A DNA stretch of 12,399 nucleotides from Actinomycetota bacterium (GTDB lineage Bacteria > Actinomycetota > Thermoleophilia > RBG-16-64-13): NCBI GenBank assembly GCA_003157225.1, contig PMIZ01000394.1, forward strand, positions 580 to 12,978. Direction: 5' to 3'. Below, one piece after another: positions 6,721 through 12,399 of the stretch. The notes beneath the pieces were generated by a model that was not told where the DNA came from, ran no database searches, and worked only from the letters and a program-made list of their open reading frames with translations. A program made the translations under genes and the position numbers. Each line of letters opens with the position of its first letter. The first letter of the stretch is position 1.

Positions 6721-9700
6721 GGTCGGTAGCCTCGTCTCTGCGCCCGACACGCGGGCCCCAGCTTGCACCATGGCGGGCAGCGACGATCGGGCCGAGGCGC
6801 GATGATGCCGGAACTCATGCCCCCCGTCGCCTGTTGGGCGGCTTCTCTGGTCCTCTGGAACAGCTCCTCGACGCCCGCGTCGTCGAAGACTCGCAACCCC
6901 TCCATGCCCCGTCCCAGGTAGTGCTCCGCGCCGGCCACCACAAAACCGGCCCGCTTTCTCTCGGTGAGTGACAGGTAGACGCCGCCTAACACAGCTACCT
7001 GCGGACGCTCGTTCATGACTGCCAGCGCATAGAGAGGCAGTTGCAGCGCCTTCTCGGTGCCCAATTCCGAGGCGGCCGGGATGGAGCCGCTCTTGTAGTC
7101 AATGATGAACAGGCCTCGTCCCCCGGGTATGGCGTCCACACGGTCTATACGGCCCAAGATGCGCAGTCCCCCGACGTCTACACCCTTCCTGCCGCCTACC
7201 CACATCTCCGTCTCCACGGGGCGTGTCCGCGCCGCGGCGTCCGACTCCATCTCGAAGAGGTTCCGCGTCATCCGCTTCAACCGGCAGGCGGCCAATCGCC
7301 GTTCGGCGACCGTGCCCGGATAGTCTTCGCTCCACACCGCCCCTTCGATCTCTGTGCCGGCGACTTGCTGAGCCAGTTCGACACTTTCGCGGCGAAGCGG
7401 AAGGAGCCCCGAAGAATCCAGTCGCGGATAGGCGGCGCTCAGCACGCTGTGAAGAGTCTGCCCGAGGAGGCGCGCGTCGAGTTCGAAGTCGAGCTCCTCA
7501 GCTCCGATGACCCGTTCGACAAACCAAGCGAAGGGGCAGTTCAGATAGGACTCGAGCGCCGAAGGGCTGAAACGGTCGGCGGACCCGAGATCGGCCAGCA
7601 CCGCGGGAGAGGTGAGCGCCGGGCGTGGCCGTTCCCAGGCAGGGAACGACGGAGCTTCCAAGGAGAGAGAGGCATGGGGAGTCATGCCAAGAGCGGCGCA
7701 GGCCCGCAGATAGTGACGGCGGGTGGGCGCGGTTTCGGGCGTGAAGACCTGGTCGGCCAGGGTCCGGCAGGACCGGTCTCTCTCCTCAGCGCCGAGCAGG
7801 CGCCTGCTCGCCTCCCAAAAGTGGGACGGACTGGCCTGCCCACCGTCGTCCTCGGCGTCACGCGCGCTGAGCAGCAACAGCCGTGACGCTCGGGAGACGG
7901 CGCTGACAAAGAGGGCGCTCTCCTCGTCGGCTTCGGGGACGAAGAGGCCGCCTCCGACAAGATCGAGCCGGTTGCGCTGCGCCGGGCTGAGAAGCGACGG
8001 CGATTGCTGTCGTGCCGGGAACTCACCCTCCACGAGACCGAGGACCACCACCACCGGAAACCGGCGAGCCCGTGCACGCTGCACGCTGAGGACCTCCACG
8101 GCCGCGTCCTGCGAACCCGCGCTACTGCCTACGCTGAGGCCGGAGAGCGCCCGAAGCACGGCCGAGCAATCGAGTGAGTAGGCAAACAGGCCGCCGGGCG
8201 CCCCCCGGGCGGCAAGCGCCCCGAACGTCAGGAACGCCTGGTGCAAAGCCCGGTAGGCACGAGCGTCGTCCTCCATTTCTTCGCTGCAGACCGTGGCGCC
8301 ACGAGAAGCCGAGACGAGCATGTTGCGTATGAGCGCGTCCGCCGCCTGGGCCTGGAAGTTCGCCTGGGAACCGCCCGGGACGCGGTCGCCGGTGCTATGC
8401 TCTCGACCGTCCTCCGGTGGGCGATGGAGACCGGTCACCTCCCAGAGCGCCCAGAGGCGGTCGAGATGCATACCGGCGGCGATGCGGGCAAGAACGGCCG
8501 CTCCCGTGGCTGCGCCTCGCCGGTACCGAAGCTCGAGGTCGGAGGTCACGTCTAAGGAGACGCCACTGTATGGGCTCCGGAGGTAGGCGAGAATGCCCGA
8601 GGCATCATCGCGGGCGACACCTCCAAGAGCGGCCAAGAACGCGTGGCCGAGCCCTGTCTGAGCGAGCGTCAGCCTGTCGTCCACCCGCAGAGGAATCGCG
8701 CAGGAACGAAACACATCGCGCAATAGCGCGCCCCACTGCGAGACCTGCCGCACCACCACGGCTATTTCCTGTGGCCGGAAGTCGACCCTGAGGAACTCGG
8801 CGACATGTTCGGCCGCTAACTCCGCTTCGGCCCGCCTTCCCGACGCGAGCAGGAAGCGGACTCCCGCGTGGTCGGCGGAGACCCGAGGAGGCGCCGGGGG
8901 CGATCCCTCCCCCATGAAGTACCGCTCCAAGTAGCCGATGGCTGGAGAATCGTAGGCCCGGGCCGGAGAGGAGACGTTCACCACCCGGGCGGCCTTCGCC
9001 TGCCACCAAGAGATCTCGGCCGGCGCGACCAAGTTGACGCCGCGAGAACCGTCGTGGGTGAAGACGAGCAGCACCTCGGCGCGTCTGGACAGCTCTTCGA
9101 TGAGCAAACGTTGCCCCAGGGTGAACGACGTGAACCCGTACAGCGCCACCGGCCGGGTCCAAGATGAAGACACGCGCCCAGCTTCATCGCGCAGGGCCCG
9201 CGCGGCCTCGTGCACCGCTGCCGGTCGTTCCTCCAGCTGCAACTCCGCCAGGATCCGCGCCTGCTCGGCGGCAAGCCGGCGGATATCACTTGCCAACTCG
9301 GCAGCTAGGGGCTCGACCGCAGCCCAGCGGGTGAGCGCCCGCTCCACCTCGGCGCCATCTTTACCGCTCTCCCCCAGTTGGCGCAACAGCGTGGCAAGAG
9401 CGGTGACCGTTCCCGGCAGATCGGCGACGCGGCGAAGCGCCTCGAGCGGCGCCTCGCGGAGGATCTCCGACAGCACAAGGTTAGCCTCGAGCTCGCTCGC
9501 ATACCGTGGCGCTCTTCCGAGCACCAGATTCACCAACCCGTCAAACGTCACCGCGGGAGGTTGACCGAAGAGCGCGCCTGCGCGCCGCACCATCTCGGCC
9601 GTCAGCTCCCGCGCGTCGGGCGTGGTCGGTGCCACAACGATGGCCTCTCTCTGAACCCGCTCCTCCCACCAGTCGAGCACCAAGCCCATCTTGCCGGAGT

Positions 9701-9749
9701 TCGTGGGCCCCAGGAGAAGTGTCAATCCCGCTGATGTCGATGCGCTCAT
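6717..9749 (-). CDS. addB: AddB-type helicase/nuclease subunit
   Basis: 1010-residue partner of AddA, expected to form the AddAB end-resection complex. The N-terminus has a P-loop, GPTNSGKM (14-21), with Met in place of the usual Thr/Ser. The remaining canonical helicase motifs are not recognisable, as expected for the degenerate AddB motor. The region VEVLSVQRARARRF..VVVLGLVEGEFPAR (551-580) is typical of AddB. The C-terminal PD-(D/E)xK nuclease shows H767, E847 (VETEM), D869 (GRIDRVD), D884-Y-K886 (DYKSG) and Q903 (LQLPLYAL). C738 (YLNCPFAWF), with C991, C995 and C1001 near the end, would bind the 4Fe-4S cluster known in AddB. ATG 9749 is chosen (MSASTSAGL); the ATG at 9761 overlaps the predicted -10 box. 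The frame stays open to 10010, but that part is antisense to pafBC. It may be slightly shorter than B. subtilis AddB (about 1166). The start lacks a Shine-Dalgarno. Confidence 0.9.
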   Translation of the reverse strand: MSASTSAGLTLLLGPTNSGKMGLVLDWWEERVQREAIVVAPTTPDARELTAEMVRRAGALFGQPPAVTFDGLVNLVLGRAPRYASELEANLVLSEILREAPLEALRRVADLPGTVTALATLLRQLGESGKDGAEVERALTRWAAVEPLAAELASDIRRLAAEQARILAELQLEERPAAVHEAARALRDEAGRVSSSWTRPVALYGFTSFTLGQRLLIEELSRRAEVLLVFTHDGSRGVNLVAPAEISWWQAKAARVVNVSSPARAYDSPAIGYLERYFMGEGSPPAPPRVSADHAGVRFLLASGRRAEAELAAEHVAEFLRVDFRPQEIAVVVRQVSQWGALLRDVFRSCAIPLRVDDRLTLAQTGLGHAFLAALGGVARDDASGILAYLRSPYSGVSLDVTSDLELRYRRGAATGAAVLARIAAGMHLDRLWALWEVTGLHRPPEDGREHSTGDRVPGGSQANFQAQAADALIRNMLVSASRGATVCSEEMEDDARAYRALHQAFLTFGALAARGAPGGLFAYSLDCSAVLRALSGLSVGSSAGSQDAAVEVLSVQRARARRFPVVVVLGLVEGEFPARQQSPSLLSPAQRNRLDLVGGGLFVPEADEESALFVSAVSRASRLLLLSARDAEDDGGQASPSHFWEASRRLLGAEERDRSCRTLADQVFTPETAPTRRHYLRACAALGMTPHASLSLEAPSFPAWERPRPALTSPAVLADLGSADRFSPSALESYLNCPFAWFVERVIGAEELDFELDARLLGQTLHSVLSAAYPRLDSSGLLPLRRESVELAQQVAGTEIEGAVWSEDYPGTVAERRLAACRLKRMTRNLFEMESDAAARTRPVETEMWVGGRKGVDVGGLRILGRIDRVDAIPGGRGLFIIDYKSGSIPAASELGTEKALQLPLYALAVMNERPQVAVLGGVYLSLTERKRAGFVVAGAEHYLGRGMEGLRVFDDAGVEELFQRTREAAQQATGGMSSGIIAPRPDRRCPPWCKLGPACRAQRRGYRP

Positions 9750-9759
9750 ACGAGAGAAC

Positions 9760-9782
9760 ATTGTAGAACCGTGCCCGGACAG
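9760..9782 (-). promoter_or_regulatory. RecA-NDp-like (PafBC-type DNA-damage) promoter of addB
   Basis: Minus-strand CTGTCCGGG (9782-9774), 8 nt, TACAAT (9765-9760). The mycobacterial RecA-independent damage promoter, as I recall it, is TTGTCRGTG, 8 nt, TAnnnT. This match keeps TGTC, two of the three bases of the GTG block, the exact 8-nt gap and a TAnnnT box. It differs at the first base (C for T), the R position (C) and the T of GTG (G). The -10 box ends 10 nt before the addB ATG, implying a leader of only a few nucleotides. The divergent gene encodes a PafBC homologue, the activator of this promoter class. The direct repeat AGAAC (9755-9759 and 9765-9769, plus strand), spaced one helical turn, overlaps the -10 box. 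Motif assignment is inference from spacing plus context. Confidence 0.5.
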
Positions 9783-9806
9783 ATGCTTATCGCCCGAGCC
9801 GCGGTG

Positions 9807-9820
9807 CGCTAGTCTTAGCG
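9807..9820 (+). promoter_or_regulatory. Leaderless -10 box and overlapping inverted repeat of pafBC
   Basis: TAGTCT (9810-9815) lies 7 nt before the pafBC ATG (9823), the spacing of a leaderless actinobacterial transcript. A weak -35, TTATCG (9787-9792), is 17 nt upstream. The box sits inside a perfect inverted repeat, CGCTA-GTCT-TAGCG (9807-9820), which could be an operator for autoregulation. No Shine-Dalgarno is present before the ATG. Confidence 0.45.
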
Positions 9821-9822
9821 AC

Positions 9823-11907
9823 ATGGGCCGCGATGAAGACAAGCTGATACGCCAGCTCTCCCTTCTCTCCTTCCTGCTCAGCCGTCCTCGGCCGTTCACC
9901 GCGAGCGAGGTGCAGGAATCCGTCGAGGGATACGCTGAGATGAGTGACGACACCTTCGCGCGGCGCTTCCACGCGGACCGCACCGATCTCAGCAAGGTGG
10001 GCATTGGCATACGCGTCGTCGGGGGCCCGGAGGGCGCCGGCGCGGCCGAGAGCCAACTCTACTATCTTTCCCAAGAGGACTTCCGCCTTCCGGCCGTGGA
10101 ATTCACGCCCGCGGAATCAAGGGCGCTTTGCGTCGTTCTGACCGCCTTGGATGGCCGCTTCGCCTACGCGCGGCCCCTGCGTCTGGCGCTGACCTCCATC
10201 CTTCGGGGATTTCCCGAGGCAGCGGAGCCGGAATTCGAGCAGTTGCCGGTCGCTCTCGCGCCCGACGAGGACGCGGGACGGGCCGGAAAGCAGTTGTCGA
10301 GACTCGAGCAGGCCGTCACGAGGAGCAAGACGGTTTCTTTCGCCTACCCCTCAGCGGAGGGCCTGCCCCAGGAGCGCACTCTCGATCCTTACAGTCTCTT
10401 TCTGATCCAAGGCCATTGGTATGTGGTCGGCCGGGATCATCTGCGCGAAGCAGTACGCACCTTCCGCGTGGGAAGGATAGGGGGTACGGTCCGTTTCGCC
10501 ACCGAGAAGGTCCGGGATTTCGTCGTTCCCGCGGATTACGACCCGGGAGCATACGGGGCGCGTCCCCCGTGGCTCATGGGCCCGGTCAAAGGGACGGCGA
10601 CCATCAGAGTGGGACCCGATCTGGCTTGGTGGGTGAAGCGGCTCCAGCCACACGTCACGCTCCTGGAAGACGAGGAAGACGACGGCGCCCGCTTCTCGGT
10701 CGCCTTTGCCGACGAGACCGTGCTGCTTTCGTGGGTGGCGGGACTGGTAGGTTCGGCCGAGCTCCTGGAGCCCGCCGCTCTGTGCGAACGCATGGCCTCG
10801 GCGTTGGTGAGCATCGCCGCCGCCCATTCGGGCGAGGGGCAAGCCGGCTTGGAGGTTCTCGTCACGACCCGTCGTGGCCCCAGGATTTCTACGCCCGCGA
10901 CGGTCGCTCCGGTCGCAGCCGAGCATTTGGCCCGTGCTATCGCGCTCCTCTCGTACCTGGTGGATGAACAGCGCCCCGTCCTGGTCCCTTGGCGCGCTTT
11001 GGAGCAGGACCTTGGTCTGAGCCGCGCGGAGGTGGAGAGCGACCTATCGCTCATCAACCTGGTGAATTTTGGCGGGGGCACCTACGCACTCACCGCCGAA
11101 CCGGAGCCCGGCGGCGTGCGGGTCTGGCGCGACGTCATGGCCGACACGTTCTCGCGACCGGCCCGTCTATCGCCGATCATGGCCCGCGCCTTGTTGCTGG
11201 CCCTCGATCTGTTGGGCGACATGCTCGCCGTCCAAGGTCTAGAGTCGTTGACCTCCGTTCGAGACAAGGTGCAAAGGCTCGTCGTGACAGCCGGGGCCGA
11301 GGGCAAGGTGATCTTCGACGAGCTGGTGCCTCCCGCGCCCGACGTCGTCGAGGTGCTCAACCACGCCATTCGCGATCGGAGGGTGGTCAGTCTCGACTAC
11401 TTCACCTCGTCCAGACAGGAGCTGGCCGAACGGCTCGTGGAGCCGTACCTTCTGTTTCATTCTCCGGACGGATGGTATCTCGAGGCCTTCTGTCTCAAGA
11501 TCACGGGGCAACGCACCTTCAAGCTAGAGCGCATCCGAGGGGCGCGCGCCACCGACACGGTGTTCGCTCCTCGTCCCGAGGTGGACCTTGGCACGCGCCG
11601 GACCGGGCAACCCTTCGTGCCCGCGGACGTCGCCGGATGGGCGACGGTCAGCTTCCATCCCCGTTGGCGAACCTACCTCGAAGAGAGAGGCACCGAATGC
11701 TCCAAGTCCGCGGACGGGCGGGTCATAGCCCGGATGCCCTATCTCGACGAGCGCTGGATAGCGCAGGAGATGCTTCGTTACCTGGGCGAGGCGGTGCTGG
11801 AGCAGCCGGCCTCGGCCAGACACCGGGTGCGCGAGCTGGCGATCGTGCTCGCCGCGCGGCACGCGGGCCCCCACGACTCCACCGTCGCGACCGGAGGTGA
11901 GCCGTGA
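9823..11907 (+). CDS. pafBC: PafBC-like fused WYL-domain transcriptional regulator
   Basis: 694-residue cytosolic DNA-binding protein with two tandem wHTH-WYL-WCX units, the layout of a PafB-PafC fusion. PafBC activates the RecA/LexA-independent DNA-damage response in mycobacteria and is found fused in some actinobacteria. Unit 1: wHTH about 8-70; WYL about 160-225, with HWYVVGRD (198-205) and the ligand-site-like FRVGRI (214-219); WCX about 255-340. Unit 2: wHTH about 368-440, preceded by a poorly conserved linker; WYL about 510-575, with GWYLEAF (550-556) and FKLERI (566-571); WCX about 605-680. ATG 9823 is chosen because MGRDEDKLIRQLSLLSFLL begins the wHTH; upstream in-frame codons lie in the addB promoter and coding region. 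It is divergent from addBA. Its TGA overlaps the GTG of the next gene. No proteasome or pafA gene is in view, unlike the mycobacterial locus. A generic double-WYL regulator is the alternative. Confidence 0.85.
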   Translation: MGRDEDKLIRQLSLLSFLLSRPRPFTASEVQESVEGYAEMSDDTFARRFHADRTDLSKVGIGIRVVGGPEGAGAAESQLYYLSQEDFRLPAVEFTPAESRALCVVLTALDGRFAYARPLRLALTSILRGFPEAAEPEFEQLPVALAPDEDAGRAGKQLSRLEQAVTRSKTVSFAYPSAEGLPQERTLDPYSLFLIQGHWYVVGRDHLREAVRTFRVGRIGGTVRFATEKVRDFVVPADYDPGAYGARPPWLMGPVKGTATIRVGPDLAWWVKRLQPHVTLLEDEEDDGARFSVAFADETVLLSWVAGLVGSAELLEPAALCERMASALVSIAAAHSGEGQAGLEVLVTTRRGPRISTPATVAPVAAEHLARAIALLSYLVDEQRPVLVPWRALEQDLGLSRAEVESDLSLINLVNFGGGTYALTAEPEPGGVRVWRDVMADTFSRPARLSPIMARALLLALDLLGDMLAVQGLESLTSVRDKVQRLVVTAGAEGKVIFDELVPPAPDVVEVLNHAIRDRRVVSLDYFTSSRQELAERLVEPYLLFHSPDGWYLEAFCLKITGQRTFKLERIRGARATDTVFAPRPEVDLGTRRTGQPFVPADVAGWATVSFHPRWRTYLEERGTECSKSADGRVIARMPYLDERWIAQEMLRYLGEAVLEQPASARHRVRELAIVLAARHAGPHDSTVATGGEP
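11893..11900 (+). promoter_or_regulatory. Ribosome binding site of the holin-like gene
   Basis: GGAGGTGA, 3 nt before the GTG at 11904, lies inside the last codons of pafBC. It supports the GTG start and the GTGA overlap (11904-11907), hence coupled translation with pafBC. Confidence 0.7.
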
Positions 11908-12329
11908 GATACCTGCTACGTTGGATCGCCAACTCCATTGCCTTCTTTCTGGCGCTCTACCTTGTCGACTCGCTCATCGCCCCCAGGTTCTGGGTTAGGT
12001 CGTGGTGGATCGCGGTGATCCTGGCGGTGCTCCTCAGCACGCTCGACAGCCTTGTCCCTCCCCTGCACAGACTCAAAACCCGCCCGCAGCGCGCACTCAC
12101 CACCGCGGTCGCGACCTTCGTGATGAACGCCCTTGTCCTCCAGATCTTCATCTGGATAGGCGCCCCGCTTTCCACGACCAGCATCGTCTGGGTGCTGGTG
12201 GTGGCCGCCTTCGTGTCGTTGCTGGGAGGCGTCCTCAATTGGCTGATCGGTTTCAAGAAGAAGGAGAGGCCCGGGGCGGTCACCCGTGAGCGAACGCGCA
12301 AGGTCGGAACGACGAGACCACGAAGCTAG
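11904..12329 (+). CDS. Four-helix membrane protein, phage_holin_4_2 (PF04020-type) family
   Basis: 141-residue integral membrane protein with four predicted transmembrane helices at about 5-25, 33-55, 65-87 and 93-115. A basic tail, KKKERPGAVTRERTRK, should lie in the cytoplasm. The pattern (N-terminal MRYLLRWIAN, a central TLDSLVPPLHRL turn, then ALTTAVATFVMNALVLQI) resembles the small 'mycobacteriophage holin-like' membrane family, which is common in non-phage bacterial chromosomes and has no proven function. The GTG start overlaps the pafBC stop by 4 nt (GTGA) with a strong Shine-Dalgarno, so both genes form one operon. Its stop overlaps a convergent gene by 4 nt. Nothing nearby suggests a prophage, so the holin name should not be read as lytic function. 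Confidence 0.75.
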   Translation: MRYLLRWIANSIAFFLALYLVDSLIAPRFWVRSWWIAVILAVLLSTLDSLVPPLHRLKTRPQRALTTAVATFVMNALVLQIFIWIGAPLSTTSIVWVLVVAAFVSLLGGVLNWLIGFKKKERPGAVTRERTRKVGTTRPRS

Positions 12330-12399
12330 ACGGGCATCGGCATCTCGTGGCCGCGAGCCTGCACCAGTAGTCGAAAGTCGAGCGGGTTGGTCGCCACGA
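12326..12399 (-). CDS. C-terminal fragment of an unidentified protein
   Basis: The last 23 codons before a TAG are open on the minus strand, ending VATNPLDFRLLVQARGHEMP then MPV; the gene begins outside the window. The composition looks like a structured protein end rather than random shadow. Its stop shares the CTAG at 12326-12329 with the convergent holin-like gene, so there is no room for a terminator between them. I do not recognise the family from this piece. The TAG, lack of other stops and tight convergence are the only support. Confidence 0.45.
   Translation of the reverse strand, partial: VATNPLDFRLLVQARGHEMPMPV

Noticed and set aside
6721..6771. N-terminal extension of the addA frame by 17 codons
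   Set aside because: It lies inside the end of addB. The ATG at 6720 overlaps the addB stop (ATGA) and directly precedes the Q-motif and Walker A.
3259..9749. AdnAB instead of AddAB
   Set aside because: AdnA and AdnB both carry intact UvrD-like motors. Here only the downstream subunit has the full helicase motif set, and the upstream one has just a degenerate P-loop, which is the AddB pattern.
9691..9822. 44-codon upstream extension of the pafBC frame
   Set aside because: It is antisense to the addB start and P-loop and reads through both predicted promoters. The wHTH begins at ATG 9823.
9750..10010. N-terminal extension of the addB reading frame by 87 codons
   Set aside because: This part is antisense to the start of pafBC, has no AddB-like sequence, and includes the promoter region. 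The P-loop begins only 14 residues after the ATG at 9749.
11904..12329. Prophage remnant, suggested by the holin-like gene
   Set aside because: No endolysin, tail, integrase or repressor gene lies nearby, and this membrane family is common in ordinary chromosomes.

Overview
The window is GC-rich, densely packed bacterial DNA that reads as chromosomal. I see no insertion sequence, integrase, CRISPR array or prophage module. A fused PafB-PafC-type WYL regulator, TANNNT-type -10 boxes, leaderless-looking starts, and ECF sigma/zinc anti-sigma and DUF1844 genes point to an actinobacterium. It uses AddAB rather than AdnAB or RecBCD, which would fit a deep-branching class (Coriobacteriia, Geothermincolia or Thermoleophilia-like). 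That placement is inference; no rRNA or other marker is present to settle it.

Layout, left to right. (1) Minus strand, 1-1018: the N-terminal two thirds of a methylthioadenosine phosphorylase (mtnP, cut by the window edge), preceded by a small DUF1844 protein; probably one transcription unit. (2) Plus strand, 1120-3110: an ECF sigma factor and its overlapping, membrane-anchored zinc-binding anti-sigma factor, divergent from the DUF1844 gene. The anti-sigma factor has a long Ala/Thr-rich linker and an unrecognised extracytoplasmic domain. (3) Minus strand, 3121-3197: tRNA-Pro(CGG) with encoded CCA, lying convergent and only 10 nt from the anti-sigma stop. (4) Minus strand, 3259-9749: addB then addA, overlapping by ATGA; together they should form an AddAB helicase-nuclease for double-strand-break end processing. 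(5) Plus strand, 9823-12329: a 694-residue PafBC-like fusion regulator (wHTH-WYL-WCX twice) and a co-translated four-helix membrane protein of the phage_holin_4_2 type. (6) Minus strand, 12326-12399: the last 23 codons of an unidentified gene.

The most interesting part is the 73-bp divergent region between addB and pafBC. On the addB strand it carries CTGTCCGGG, exactly 8 nt, then TACAAT. This resembles the RecA-independent DNA-damage promoter (RecA-NDp) that PafBC activates in mycobacteria. A PafBC-family gene starts on the other side, with an inverted repeat over its own -10 box. The simplest reading is a local DNA-damage circuit: the PafBC fusion senses damage and switches on addBA, and may control itself.

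The ECF sigma/anti-sigma pair is a separate membrane-signal circuit. No stretch over 300 bases lacks a gene.
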